Shown piece by piece: positions 1-12,834 of a DNA stretch of 64,000 nucleotides. The stretch is from NCBI GenBank assembly GCA_013076295.1, contig RQOL01000372.1, forward strand, positions 1 through 64,000, given 5' to 3'. Numbering within the stretch: the first letter of the stretch is position 1; every line of letters begins with the position of its first letter. Both the position numbers and the translations under genes were made by a program. The DNA comes from Sanderia malayensis (lineage: Eukaryota > Cnidaria > Scyphozoa > Semaeostomeae > Pelagiidae). Below the pieces are notes generated by a model. It saw nothing but the letters and a program-made list of their open reading frames with translations, was not told the DNA's origin and ran no database searches.

Positions 1-45
1 CTGTTCATATGAGCCCGCTTGCCGAGCCAGCTCACTCAGCGAGAT
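1..45 (+). repeat. Left terminal inverted repeat of the MITE
   Basis: It begins CTGTTCATATGAGCCCGCTT and ends AGCGAGAT. It is the reverse complement of 331-375 except at position 25 (A against G) and position 37 (C against A). The outermost four bases expected from the right end (GGGC) fall before the window start. Confidence 0.9.
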
Positions 46-82
46 CTCACCTACTCCCCAAATCCCATACAAAATTTGTGTT

Positions 83-180
83 CTGTTCATATGAGAAAGC
101 GGGCTGGCCCGCCAGGCGAGATCTCACTGCAGCACTACCGAGATCTCGGCAAGCGGGCTGGAAATTTTCCCATATGAACA
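83..180. repeat. Nested inverted repeat inside the MITE
   Basis: TGTTCATATG at 84-93 is mirrored by CATATGAACA at 171-180, reproducing the element's own terminal motif inside it. Between them lie AGCGGGCTGG-type segments at about 98-107 and 152-161, and the palindrome CGAGATCTCG at 139-148. The GCGAGATCTC of the left terminus recurs near 116-125. This suggests either an older copy of the same family nested in the element, or growth of the element by internal duplication of its terminus. Confidence 0.65.
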
Positions 181-181
181 C

Positions 182-301
182 TCCATCCCGCTTACCAGGC
201 CAGAAACGTGCCAACTGCGCATGTACAGCCATTGTTTTCATTGTCAACTTCTCAAGTGACAAATATCATGTTACAGTTTCTATCTCGGTAGGCGGGACGG
301 A
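182..301. repeat. Second internal imperfect inverted repeat of the MITE
   Basis: TCCATCCCGCTTACC near 182-196 pairs with GGTAGGCGGGACGGA near 287-301, about 13 of 15 positions. The loop of about 90 bp (197-286) is unremarkable unique sequence. Together with 83-180 it makes the element a series of hairpins, as often seen in foldback-like MITEs. Confidence 0.5.
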
Positions 302-330
302 ATTTCCTCATTTGAACAGAATTTACATCT

Positions 331-379
331 ATCTCGCTTAGTGAGCTGGCCCGGCAAGCGGGCTCATATGAACAGGCCC
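331..379 (-). repeat. Right terminal inverted repeat of the MITE
   Basis: It runs from ATCTCGCT to CATATGAACAGGCCC. Bases 331-375 mirror 1-45 with two mismatches, and 376-379 (GCCC) are the extra terminal bases not visible on the left. It is followed directly by TTAGTTAC, which is core-unit satellite sequence. Confidence 0.88.
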
Positions 380-382
380 TTA
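380..382. other. Putative TTA target-site copy at the right MITE junction
   Basis: The satellite core normally reads cacttttagttac. Here the element's terminal GGCCC is followed immediately by ttagttac, so the element sits at the TTA of that motif. The matching left TTA would lie a few bases before the window, so the duplication is inferred from one side only. Confidence 0.5.
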
Positions 383-479
383 GTTACTTTTTTCAGTTAT
401 ATAAACATTCATTCCCACGATTTACACAAATAAAAATCAACTTTTATTCCCGCAACTTACACTACTCAAAATTAAATTC

Positions 480-570
480 ATTCCCACAATTTGCGCATGA
501 TTCCACGTCAATTCAGCGAAAACAAATTGTTATACACTTTTAGTTACTTTTCTCAGTTATATATACATTC
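480..570 (+). repeat. Representative 91-bp core unit
   Basis: This is the first clean complete core. It starts attcccacaattt like the 35-mer and then diverges: gcgcatgattccacgtc, aattcagcgaaaac, aaattgttatacac, ttttagttactttt, then an A/T segment ending acattc. Common variants elsewhere are gattcgatgtc or gattccatgtc for gattccacgtc, agcgagaac for agcgaaaac, and ttgttccagttatatt or tttttcagtaatatt near the 3' end. The 56 bp beyond the 35-mer length has no counterpart in the submonomers, so the core may derive from an insertion or fusion into an ancestral 35-bp satellite. Confidence 0.9.
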
Positions 571-675
571 ATTCCCACAATTTACACTAATAAAAATTAA
601 CTTTCATTCCCCCAATTTACACCAATAAAAATCAACTTTTATTCCCGCAACTTACACTAATCAAAACTAGGATTC
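571..675 (+). repeat. Representative run of three 35-bp submonomers
   Basis: The three units are exactly 35 bp each: 571-605, 606-640 and 641-675. The first two read attcccacaa or attcccccaa followed by tttacac(t/c)aataaaaat. The third is the attcccgcaacttacac type with aatcaaaactagg at its end. The third type usually sits just before the next core, so submonomers occupy ordered positions rather than being interchangeable. With the preceding core this makes one 196-bp composite unit (480-675). Confidence 0.9.
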
Positions 676-2769
676 ATTCCCACAATTTGCGCATGATTCC
701 ATGTCAATTCAGGGAGAACAAATTGTTATACACTTTTAGTTACTTGTTCCAGTTATATATACATTCATTCCCACAATTTACACTAATGAAAAATAACTTT
801 CATTCCCGCAACTTACACTAATCAAAATTAGGATTCATTCCCACAATTTACACTAATAAAAATTAACTTTCATTCCCCCAATTTACACCAATAAAAATCA
901 ACTTTTATTCCCGCAAAATACACTAATCAAGATTAGGATTCATTCCCACAATTTGCGCATGATTCGATGTCAATTCAGCGAAAACAAATTGTTTTACACT
1001 TTTAGTTACTTTTTTCAGTTATATAAACATTCATTCCCACAATTTACACTAACAAAAATTAACTTTTATTCCCGCAACTTACACTAATCAAAATTAGGAT
1101 TCATTCCCACAATTTACACCAATAAAAATCAACTTTTATTCCCACAACTTACACTAATCAAAATTAAATTCATTCCCACAATTTGTGCATGATTCGATGT
1201 CAATTCAGCGAAAACAAATTGCTATACACTTTTAGTTACTTTTTTCAGTTATATATACATTCATTCCCACAATTTACACTTATAAAAATTAACTTTTATT
1301 CCCGCAACTTAAACTAATCAATATTAGGATTCATTCGCACTATTTGCGCATGATTCGATGTCAATTCAGCGAGAACAAATTGTTATACACTTTTAGTTAC
1401 TTTTTTCAGTAATATTAACATTCCTTCCCACTATTTACACTAATAAAAGATAACACTCATTCCCACAATTTACACTAATAAAAACTAATTTTCCCTCCCA
1501 CAATGTACACCAATAAAAATCAACTTTTATTCCCGCAACTTACACTAATCAAAATTAAATTCATTCCCACAATTTGCGCATGATTCCACGTCAATTCAAC
1601 AAAAACAAATTGTTATACACTTTTAGTTACTTTTTCAGTTATATAAACATTGATTCCCACAATTTACACTAATAAAAATTAACTTTTATTCCCGCAACTT
1701 ACACTAATCAAAATTAACTTTCATTCCCCCAATTTACACCAATAAAAATCAACTTTTATTCCCGCAAAATACACTAATCAAGATTAGGATTCATTCCCAC
1801 AATTTGCGCATGATTCGATGTCAATTCAGCGAAAACAAATTGTTTTACACTTTTAGTTACTTTTTTCAGTTATATAAACATTCATTCCCACAATTTACAC
1901 TAACAAAAATTAACTTTTATTCCCGCAACTTACACTAATCAAAATTAGGATTCACTCCCACAATTTACACCAATAAAAATCAACTTTTATTCCCGCAACT
2001 TACACTAATCAAAATTAGGATTCATTCCCACAATTTACACCAATAAAAATCAACTTTTATTCCCGCTACTTAGACTAATCAAAATTAAATTCATTCCAAC
2101 AATTTGCGCATGATTCCACGTCAATTCAGCGAAAACAAATTGTTTTACACTTTTAGTTACTTTTTTCAGTTATATAAACATTCATTCCCGCAATTTACAC
2201 TAATAAAAATTAACTTTTATTCCCGCAACTTACACTAATCAAAATTAGGATTCATTACCACAATTTACACCAATAAAAATCAACTGTTATTCCCGCAACT
2301 TACACTAATCAAAATTAAATTCATTCCCACAATTTGCGCATGACTCCATGTCAATTCAGCCAGAACAAGTTGTTATACACTTTTAGTTACTTTTTTCAGT
2401 AATATTAACATTCCTTCCCACTATTTACACTAATAAATGATACCACTGATTCCCACAATTTACACTAATAAAAATTAATTTTCCCTCCCACACATTACAC
2501 CAATAAAAATCAACTTTTATTCCCGCAACTTACACTTATCAAAATTAAATTCATTCCCACAATTTGCGCATGATTCCACGTCAATTCAGCGAAAACAAAT
2601 TGTTATACACTTTTAGTTACTTTTTTCAGTTATATATACATTCATTCCCACAATTTACACTAAGGAAAAATAACTTTCATTCCCGCAACATACACTAATC
2701 AAAATTAGGATTCATTCCCACAATTTTCACCAATAAAAATCAACTTTTATTACCGCAACTTACACTAAT

Positions 2770-4243
2770 CAAAATTAAATTCATTCCAACAATTTGCGCA
2801 TGATTTCACGTCAATTCAGCGAAAACAAATTGTTTTACACTTTTAGTTACTGTTTTCAGTTATATAAACATTCATTACCACAATTTACACTAATAAAAAT
2901 TTGCTTTTATTCCCCCAACTTACACTAATCAAAATTAGGATTCATTCCCACAATTTGAGCATGATTCCACGTCAATTCAGCCAGAACAAATTGTTATACA
3001 CTTTCAGTTACTTTTTTCAGTAATGTTAATATTCATTCCCACAATTTACAATAATAAAAGATAACACTCATTCCCACAATTTACACTAATAAAAATTAAC
3101 TTTCATTCCCACAATTTACACCAATAAAAATCAACTCTTATTCCCGCTACTTACACTAATCAAAATTAACATTCATTCCCACAATTTGCGCATGACACCA
3201 CGTCAATTCAGCGAAAACAAATTGTTATACACAATTAGTTACTTGTTCCAGTTATATTAACGTTCATTCCCACAATTTGCAGCAAAAAAAATTAATTTTT
3301 ATTCCCGTAACTTACACTAATCAAGATTAGGATTCATTCCCACAATTTGCGCATGATTCGTTGTCAATTCAGCGAAAACAAATTGCTATACACTTTTAGT
3401 TACTTTTTTCAGTTATATAAACATTCATTCCCACAATTTACACTAATAAAAATTAACTTTTATTCCCGCAACTTAAACTAATCAATATTAGGATTCATTC
3501 GCACAATTTGCGCATGATTCGATGTCCATTCAGCGAGAACAAATTGTTATACACTTTTAGTTACTTTTTTCAGTAATATTAACATTCCTTCCCACTATTT
3601 ACACTAATAAAAGATAACACTCATTCCCACAATTTAGACTAATAAAAACTAATTTTCCCTCCCACAATGTACACCAATAAAAATCAACTTTTATTCCCGC
3701 AACTTACACTAACCAAAATTATATTCATTCCCACAATTTGCGCATGATTCCACGTCAATTCAACAAAAACAAATTGTTATACACTTTTAGTTACTTTTTT
3801 CAGTTATATAAACATTCATTCCCACAATTTGCACTAATAAAAATTAACTTTTATTCCCGCAACTTACACTAATCAAAATTAGGATTCATTCCCACAATTT
3901 ACACCAATAAAAATCAACTTTTATTCCCGCTACTTAGACTAATCAAAATTAAATTCATTCCAACAATTTGCGCATGATTCCACGTCAATTCAGCGAAAAC
4001 AAATTGTTTTACACCTTTAGTTACTTTTTTCAGTTATATAAACATTCATTCCCACAATTTACACTAATAAAAATTAACTTTTATTCCCGCAACTTACACT
4101 AATCAAAATAAGGATTCATTACCACAGTTTACACCAATAAAAATCAACTTTTATTCCCGCAACTTACACTAATCAAAATTAGGATTCATTCCCACAATTT
4201 ACACCAATAAAAATCAACTTTTATTCCCGCTACTTAGACTAAT
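2770..4243 (+). repeat. 1474-bp higher-order repeat, copy A
   Basis: Marker variants (gcgcatgatttcacg at 2796, gcgcatgacacc at 3188, caattcaacaaaaac after 3747) recur 1474 bp downstream with almost no differences by eye. The block contains several cores of different subtypes with their 35-mers. Boundaries are approximate. Confidence 0.82.
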
Positions 4244-5390
4244 CAAAATTAAATTCATTCCAACAATTTGCGCATGATTTCACGTCAATTCAGCGAAAAC
4301 AAATTGTTTTACACTTTTAGTTACTGTTTTCAGTTATATAAACATTCATTACCACAATTTACACTAATAAAAATTTGCTTTTATTCCCCCAACTTACACT
4401 AATCAAAATTAGGATTCATTCCCACAATTTGAGCATGATTCCACGTCAATTCAGCCAGAACAAATTGTTATACACTTTCAGTTACTTTTTTCAGTAATGT
4501 TAATATTCATTCCCACAATTTACAATAATAAAAGATAACACTTATTCCCACAATTTACACTAATAAAAATTAACTTTCATTCCCACAATTTACACCAATA
4601 AAAATCAACTCTTATTCCCGCTACTTACACTAATCAAAATTAACATTCATTCCCACAATTTGCGCATGACACCACGTCAATTCAGCGAAAACAAATTGTT
4701 ATACACAATTAGTTACTTGTTCCAGTTATATTAACGTTCATTCCCACAATTTGCAGCAAAAAAAATTAATTTTTATTCCCGTAACTTACACTAATCAAGA
4801 TTAGGATTCATTCCCACAATTTGCGCATGATTCGTTGTCAATTCAGCGAAAACAAATTGCTATACACTTTTAGTTACTTTTTTCAGTTATATAAACATTC
4901 ATTCCCACAATTTACACTAATAAAAATTAACTTTTATTCCCGCAACTTAAACTAATCAATATTAGGATTCATTCGCACAATTTGCGCATGATTCGATGTC
5001 CATTCAGCGAGAACAAATTGTTATACACTTTTAGTTACTTTTTTCAGTAATATTAACATTCCTTCCCACTATTTACACTAATAAAAGATAACACTCATTC
5101 CCACAATTTAGACTAATAAAAACTAATTTTCCCTCCCACAATGTACACCAATAAAAATCAACTTTTATTCCCGCAACTTACACTAACCAAAATTATATTC
5201 ATTCCCACAATTTGCGCATGATTCCACGTCAATTCAACAAAAACAAATTGTTATACACTTTTAGTTACTTTTTTCAGTTATATAAACATTCATTCCCACA
5301 ATTTGCACTAATAAAAATTAACTTTTATTCCCGCAACTTACACTAATCAAAATTAGGATTCATTCCCACAATTTACACCAATAAAAATCA
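4244..5390 (+). repeat. 1474-bp higher-order repeat, copy B (incomplete)
   Basis: It matches copy A at +1474 (4270, 4662 and 5221 against 2796, 3188 and 3747). Near 5390 the phase jumps back and the sequence resumes as a copy of about 4610 onward, so copy B lacks its end. One visible difference is cacttattccc in place of cactcattccc near 4541. Confidence 0.8.
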
Positions 5391-5392
5391 AC

Positions 5393-6175
5393 TCTTATTC
5401 CCGCTACTTACACTAATCAAAATTAACATTCATTCCCACAATTTGCGCATGACACCACGTCAATTCAGCGAAAACAAATTGTTATACACAATTAGTTACT
5501 TGTTCCAGTTATATTAACGTTCATTCCCACATTTTGCAGCAAAAAAAATTAATTTTTATTCCCGTAACTTACACTAATCAAGATTAGGATTCATTCCCAC
5601 AATTTGCGCATGATTCGTTGTCAATTCAGCGAAAACAAATTGCTATACACTTTTAGTTACTTTTTTCAGTTATATAAACATTCATTCCCACAATTTACAC
5701 TAATAAAAATTAACTTTTATTCCCGCAACTTAAACTAATCAATATTAGGATTCATTCGCACAATTTGCGCATGATTCGATGTCCATTCAGCGAGAACAAA
5801 TTGTTATACACTTTTAGTTACTTTTTTCAGTAATATTAACATTCCTTCCCACTATTTACACTAATAAAAGATAACACTCATTCCCACAATTTAGACTAAT
5901 AAAAACTAATTTTCCCTCCCACAATGTACACCAATAAAAATCAACTTTTATTCCCGCAACTTACACTAACCAAAATTATATTCATTCCCACAATTTGCGC
6001 ATGATTCCACGTCAATTCAACAAAAACAAATTGTTATACACTTTTAGTTACTTTTTTCAGTTATATAAACATTCATTCCCACAATTTGCACTAATAAAAA
6101 TTAACTTTTATTCCCGCAACTTACACTAATCAAAATTAGGATTCATTCCCACAATTTACACCAATAAAAATCAAC
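5393..6175 (+). repeat. 783-bp tandem duplicate of the end of copy B
   Basis: gcgcatgacacc at 4662 recurs at 5445, and the caattcaacaaaaac core at 5221 recurs at 6004, both offset by 783 bp. After about 6175 the sequence continues with the gctacttagac variant found near 3930, then with the agccagaacaagttg variant found near 2360, so the block is a patchwork. Confidence 0.78.
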
Positions 6176-8719
6176 TTTTATTCCCGCTACTTAGACTAAT
6201 CAAAATTAAATTCATTCCAACAATTTGCGCATGATTCCACGTCAATTCAGCGAAAACAAATTGTTTTACACCTTTAGTTACTTTTTTCAGTTATATAAAC
6301 ATTCATTCCCACAATTTACACTAATAAAAATTAACTTTTATTCCCGCAACTTACACTAATCAAAATAAGGATTCATTACCACAGTTTACACCAATGAAAA
6401 TCAACTTTTATTCCCGCAACTTACACTAATCAAAATTAAATTGATTCCCACAATTTGCGCATGACTCCATGTCAATTCAGCCAGAACAAGTTGTTATACA
6501 CTTTTAGTTACTTTTTTCAGTAATATTAACATTCCTTCCCACTATTTACACTAATAAATGATACCACTGATTCCCACAATTTACACTAATAAAAATTAAT
6601 TTTCCCTCCCACACATTACACCAATAAAAATCAACTTTTATTCCCGCAACTTACAATAATCAAAACTAAATTCATTTCCACAATTTGCGCATGATTCCAC
6701 GTCAATTCAGCCAGAACAAATTGTTATACACTTTCAGTTACTTTTTTCAGTAATGTTAATATTCATTCCCACAATTTACAATAATAAAAGATAACACTCA
6801 TTCCCACAATTTACACTAATAAAAATTAACGTTCATTCCCACAATTTACACCAATAAAAATAAACTTTTATTCTCGCAACTTACACTAATCAAAATTAAC
6901 ATTCATTCCCACAATTTGCGCATGACACTACGTCAATTCAGCGAAAACAAATTGTTATACACGATTAGTTACTTGTTTCAGTTATATTAACGTTCATTCC
7001 CACAATTTGCAGCAAAAAAATTAATTTTTATTCCCGCAACTTAAACTAATCAATATTAGGATTCATTCGCACAATTTGCGCATGATTCGATGTCAATTCA
7101 GCGAGAACAAATTGTTATACACTTTTAGTTACTTTTTTCAGTAATATTAACATTCCTTCCCACTATTTACACTAATGAAAGATAACACTCATTCCCACAA
7201 TTTACACTAATAAAAACTAATTCTCCCTCCCACAATGTACACCAATAAAAATCAACTTTTATTCCAGCAACTTACACTAATCAAAATTAAATTCATTCCC
7301 ACAATTTGCGCATGATTCCACGTCAATTCAACAAAAACAAATTGTTATACACTTTTAGTTACTTTTTTCAGTTATATAAACATTCATTCCCACAATTTAC
7401 ACTAATAAAAATTAACTTTTATTCCCGCAACTTACACTAATCAAAATTAGGATTCATTCCCACAATTTACACCAATAAAAATCAACTTTTATTCCCGCTA
7501 CTTAGACTAATCAAAATTAAATTCATTCCAACAATTTGCGCATGATTCCACGTCAATTCAGCGAAAACAAATTGTTTTACACTTTTAGTTACTTTTTTCA
7601 GTTATATAAACATTCATTCCCACAATTTACACTAATAAAAATTAACTTTTATTCCCGCAACTTACACTAATCAAAATTAGGATTCATTACCACAATTTAC
7701 ACCAATAAAAATCAACTGTTATTCCCGCAACTTACACTAATCAAAATTAAATTCATTCCCACAATTTGCGCATGACTCCATGTCAATTCAGCCAGAACAA
7801 ATTGTTATACACTTTTAGTTACTTGTTCCAGTTATATTAACATTCATTCCCATAATTTACACCAATAAAAATTAACTTTTTTTCCCGCAACTTACACTTA
7901 TCAAAATTAGGATTCATTCCCACAATTTGCGCATGATTCGATGTCAATTCGGCGAGAACAAATTGTTATACACTTTTAGTTACTTGTTCCAGTTATATTA
8001 ACATTCATTCCCATAATTTACACCAATAAAAAATAACTTTTTTTCCCGCAACTTACACTAATCAAAATTAGGATTCATTCCCACAATTTGCGCATGATTC
8101 GATGTCAATTCGGCGAGAACAAATTGTTATACACTTTTAGTTACCTTTTTCGGTAATATTAACATTCATTCCTTGAATTTTTTTATATTCATTCCCAGAA
8201 TTTGCGCATGATTCCACGTCAATTCAGCGAGAACAAATTGTTATACACTTTTAGTTACTTGTTCCAGTTATATTAACATTCATTCCCATAATTTACACAA
8301 ATAAAAATTTACTTTTATTCCCGCAACTTACACTAATCAAAATTAGGATTATTCCCACAATTTACACCAATAAAAATCAACTTTTATTCCCGCTACTTAG
8401 ACTAATCAAAATTAAATTCATTCCAACAATTTGCGCATGATTCCACGTCAATTCAGCGAAAACAAATTGTTTTACACTTTTAGTTACTTTTTTCAGTTAT
8501 ATAAACATTCATTCCCACAATTTACACTAATAAAAATTAACTTTTATTCCCGCAACTTACACTAATCAAAATTAGGATTCATTACCACAATTTACACCAA
8601 TAAAAATCAACTGTTATTCCCGCAACTTACACTAATCAAAATTAAATTCATTCCCACAATTTGCGCATGACTCCATGTCAATTCAGCCAGAACAAATTGT
8701 TATACACTTTTAGTTACTT
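6176..8719 (+). repeat. Mosaic satellite segment
   Basis: It is made of the same 35/91 units without one clear long period. Pieces resemble 3900-4120, 2280-2500 and 2990-3290 in turn. The variant ccttgaatttttttatattc first appears at 8171 and is useful as a family marker for the next block. Nothing but satellite is seen. Confidence 0.7.
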
Positions 8720-11700
8720 GTTCCAGTTATATAAACATTCATTCCCACAATTTACACTAACAAAAATTAACTTTTATTCCCGCAACTTACACTAATCAAA
8801 ATTAGGATTCATTCCCACAATTTACACCAATAAAAATCAACTTTTATTCCCACAACTTACACTAATCAAAATTAAATTCATTCCCACAATTTGTGCATGA
8901 TTCGATGTCAATTCAGCGAAAACAAATTGCTATACACTTTTAGTTACTTTTTTCAGTTATATATACATTCATTCCCACAATTTACACTTATAAAAATTAA
9001 CTTTTATTCCCGCAACTTAAACTAATCAATATTAGGATTCATTCGCACAATTTGCGCATGATTCGATGTCAATTCAGCGAGAACAAATTGTTATACACTT
9101 TTAGTTACTTTTTTCAGTAATATTAACATTCCTTCCCACTATTTACACTAATAAAAGATAACACTCATTCCCACAATTTACACTAATAAAAACTAATTTT
9201 CCCTCCCACAATGTACACCAATAAAAATCAACTTTTATTCCCGCAACCTACACTAATCAAAATTAAATTCATTCCCACAATTTGCGCATGATTCCACGTC
9301 AATTCAACAAAAACAAATTGTTATACACTTTTAGTTACTTTTTTCAGTTATATAAACATTGATTCCCACAATTTACACTAATAAAAATTAACTTTTATTC
9401 CCGCAACTTACACTAATCAAAATTAACTTTCATTCCCCCAATTTACACCAATAAAAATCAACTTTTATTCCCGCAAAATACACTAATCAAGATTAGGATT
9501 CTTTCCCACAATTTGCGCATGATTCGATGTCAATTCAGCGAAAACAAATTGTTTTACACTTTTAGTTACTTTTTTCAGTTATATAAACATTCATTCCCAC
9601 AATTTACACTAACAAAAATTAACTTTTATTCCCGCAACTTACACTAATCAAAATTAGGATTCACTCCCACAATTTACACCAATAAAAATCAACTTTTATT
9701 CCCGCAACTTACACTAATCAAAATTAGGATTCATTCCCACAGTTTACACCAATAAAAATCAACTTTTATTCCCGCTACTTAGACTAATCAAAATTAAATT
9801 CATTCCCACAATTTGCGCATGATTCCACGTCAATTCAGCGAAAACAAATTGTTATACACTTTTAGTTACTTTTTTCAGTTATATATACATTCATTCCCAC
9901 AATTTACACTAAGGAAAAATAACTTTCATTCCCGCAACATACACTAATCAAAATTAGGATTCATTCCCACAATTTTCACCAATAAAAATCAACTTTTATT
10001 ACCGCAACTTACACTAATCAAACTTAAATTCATTCCAACAATTTGCGCATGATTTCACGTCAATTCAGCGAAAACAAATTGTTTTACACTTTTAGTTACT
10101 GTTTTCAGTTATATAAACATTCATTCCCACAATTTACACTAATAAAAATTAACTTTTATTCCCGCAACTTACACTAATCAAAATTAGGATTCATTACCAC
10201 AATTTACACCAATAAAAATCAACTGTTATTCCCGCAACTTACACTAATCAAAATTAAATTCATTCCCACAATTTGCGCATGACTCCATGTCAATTCAGCC
10301 AGAACAAATTGTTATACACTTTTAGTTACTTGTTCCAGTTATATTAACATTCATTCCCATAATTTACACCAATAAAAATTAACTTTTTTTCCCGCAACTT
10401 ACACTTATCAAAATTAGGATTCATTCCCACAATTTGCGCATGATTCGATGTCAATTCGGCGAGAACAAATTGTTATACACTTTTAGTTACTTGTTCCAGT
10501 TATATTAACATTCATTCCCATAATTTACACCAATAAAAAATAACTTTTTTTCCCGCAACTTACACTAATCAAAATTAGGATTCATTCCCACAATTTGCGC
10601 ATGATTCGATGTCAATTCGGCGAGAACAAATTGTTATACACTTTTAGTTACCTTTTTCGGTAATATTAACATTCATTCCTTGATTTTTTTTATATTCATT
10701 CCCAGAATTTGCGCATGATTCCACGTCAATTCAGCGAGAACAAATTGTTATACACTTTTAGTTACTTGTTCCAGTTATATTAACATTCATTCCCATAATT
10801 TACACAAATAAAAATTTACTTTTATTCCCGCAACTTACACTAATCAAAATTAGGATTCATTCCCACAATTTACACCAATAAAAATCAACTTTTATTCCCG
10901 CTACTTAGACTAATCAAAATTAAATTCATTCCAACAATTTGCGCATGATTCCACGTCAATTCAGCGAAAACAAATTGTTTTACACTTTTAGTTACTTTTT
11001 TCAGTTATATAAACATTCATTCCCACAATTTACACTAATAAAAATTAACTTTTATTCCCGCAACTTACACTAATCAAAATTAGGATTCCTTGCCACAATT
11101 TACACCAATAAAAATCAACTGTTATTCCCGCAACTTACACTAATCAAAATTAAATTCATTCCCACAATTTGCGCATGACTCCATGTCAATTCAGCCAGAA
11201 CAAATTGTTATACACTTTTAGTTACTTGTTCCAGTTATATTAACATTCATTCCCATAATTTACACCAATAAAAATTAACTTTTTTTCCCGCAACTTACAC
11301 TAATCAAAATTAGGATTCATTCCCACAATTTGCGCATGATTCGATGTCAATTCGGCGAGAACAAATTGTTATACACTTTTAGTTACTTGTTCCAGTTATA
11401 TTAACATTCATTCCCATAATTTACACCAATAAAAAATAACTTTTTTCCCGCAACTTACACTAATCAAAATTAGGATTCATTCCCACAATTTGCGCATGAT
11501 TCGATGTCAATTCGGCGAGAACAAATTGTTATACACTTTTAGTTACCTTTTTCGGTAATAATAACATTCATTCCTTGAATTTTTTTATATTCATTCCCAG
11601 AATTTGCGCATGATTCCACGTCAATTCAGCGAGAACAAATTGTTATACACTTTTAGTTACTTGTTCCAGTTATATTAACATTCATTCCCATAATTTACAC

Positions 11701-12834
11701 AAATAAAAATTTACTTTTATTCCCGCAACTTACAGTAATCAAAATTAAATTCATTCCCACAATTTGCGCATGACTCCATGTCAATTCGGCCAGAACAAGT
11801 TGTTATACACTTTTAGTTACTTTTTTCAGTAATATTAACATTCCTTCCCACTATTTACACTAATAAAAGATAACACTCATTCCCACAATTTACACTAATA
11901 AAAACTAATTTTCCCTCCCACAATGTACACCAATAAAAATCAACTTTTATTCCGCAACTTACACTAATCAAAATTAAATTCATTCCCACAATTTGCGCAT
12001 GATTCCACGTCAATTCAACAAAAACAAATTGTTATACACTTTTAGTTACTTTTTTCAATTATATAAACATTCATTCCCACGATTTACACCAATAAAAATC
12101 AACTTTTATTCCCGCAACTTACACTAATCAAAATTAAATTCATTCCCACAATTTGCGCATGATTCCACGTCAATTCAGCGAAAACAAATTGTTATACACT
12201 TTTAGTTACTTTTCTCAGTTATATATACATTCATTCCCACAATTTACACTAATAAAAATTAACTTTCATTCCCCCAATTTACACCAATAAAAATCAACTT
12301 TTATTCCCGCAACTTACACTAATCAAAACTAGGATTCATTCCCACAATTTGCGCATGATTCCATGTCAATTCAGGGAGAACAAATTGTTATACACTTTTA
12401 GTTACTTGTTCCAGTTATATTAACATTCATTCCCATAATTTACACCAATAAAAATTAACTTTTTTTCCCGCAACTTACACTAATCAAAATTAGGATTCAT
12501 TCCCACAATTTGCGCATGATTCCACGTGAATTCAGCGAGAACAAATTGTTATACACTTTTAGTTACTTTTTTCAGTTATATATACATTCATTCCCACAAT
12601 TTACACTAATGAAAAATAACTTTCATTCCCGCAACTTACACTAATCAAAATTAGGATTCATTCCCACAATTTACACTAATAAAAATTAACTTTCATTCCC
12701 CCAATTTACACAAAAAAAAATCAACTTTTATTCCCGCAAAATACACTAATCAAGATTAGGATTCATTCCCACAATTTGCGCATGATTCGATGTCAATTCA
12801 GCCAAAACAAATTGTTTTACCCTTTTAGTTACTT
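8720..12834 (+). repeat. 4115-bp higher-order repeat, copy 1
   Basis: The next copy follows at a constant offset of 4115 bp (tttacactaac 8751 to 12866; ccttga marker 10678 to 14793 and 11573 to 15688). The block carries two ccttga-marked cores (10678 and 11573). Differences from copy 2 are few by eye, for example ccttgccac against ccttaccac and aataataac against aatattaac, so the duplication looks recent. Edges are approximate. Confidence 0.85.

Larger units (their letters stand above)
1..379. mobile_element. Non-autonomous TIR element (MITE), Tourist/PIF-Harbinger-like
   Basis: This is the only part of the window that is not satellite. The two ends are inverted copies of each other (1-45 and 331-375, 43 of 45 positions identical). 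The right end runs on through GGCCC to 379 before satellite sequence resumes at 380, so the complete terminus would read GGGCCTGTTCATATG. The left 4 bases of that terminus lie before the window. The interior is GC-richer than the satellite, contains nested inverted repeats, and has no transposase-like reading frame; the longest frames (110 and 71 codons) show no recognisable domain. Termini beginning GGGCCTGTT next to TTA are typical of Tourist-like MITEs mobilised by PIF/Harbinger transposases; this family assignment is inference. At 380-382 the sequence TTA matches the satellite context cactttTTAgttac, so the insertion appears to be in a core unit. The second target duplication cannot be checked. 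Confidence 0.8.
383..2769 (+). repeat. Satellite segment related to the later 8.7-kb region
   Basis: From about 1000 to 1800 the order and variants of units match 8708-9510 at a constant offset of 7708 bp; for example, tttacactaac at 1043 matches 8751, and the caattcaac variant core at 1587 matches 9295. The segment therefore shares ancestry with the 4.1-kb higher-order repeat. No non-satellite sequence is seen. Confidence 0.75.

Noticed and set aside
47..262. Open frame of 71 codons on the minus strand within the MITE
   Set aside because: It lies in nested inverted-repeat sequence with no recognisable protein features.
9..341. Open frame of 110 codons on the + strand within the MITE
   Set aside because: It spans the element's inverted repeats, overlaps a 71-codon frame on the other strand (47-262), and shows no domain, transposase motif or codon pattern. 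It is best read as a chance frame in GC-richer DNA.
561..570. TATATAAA in cores as real promoters
   Set aside because: The word is present only in a subset of cores (others have tatatatac, taatatta or tatatta), and there is no downstream gene. It is kept only as part of a low-confidence observation.
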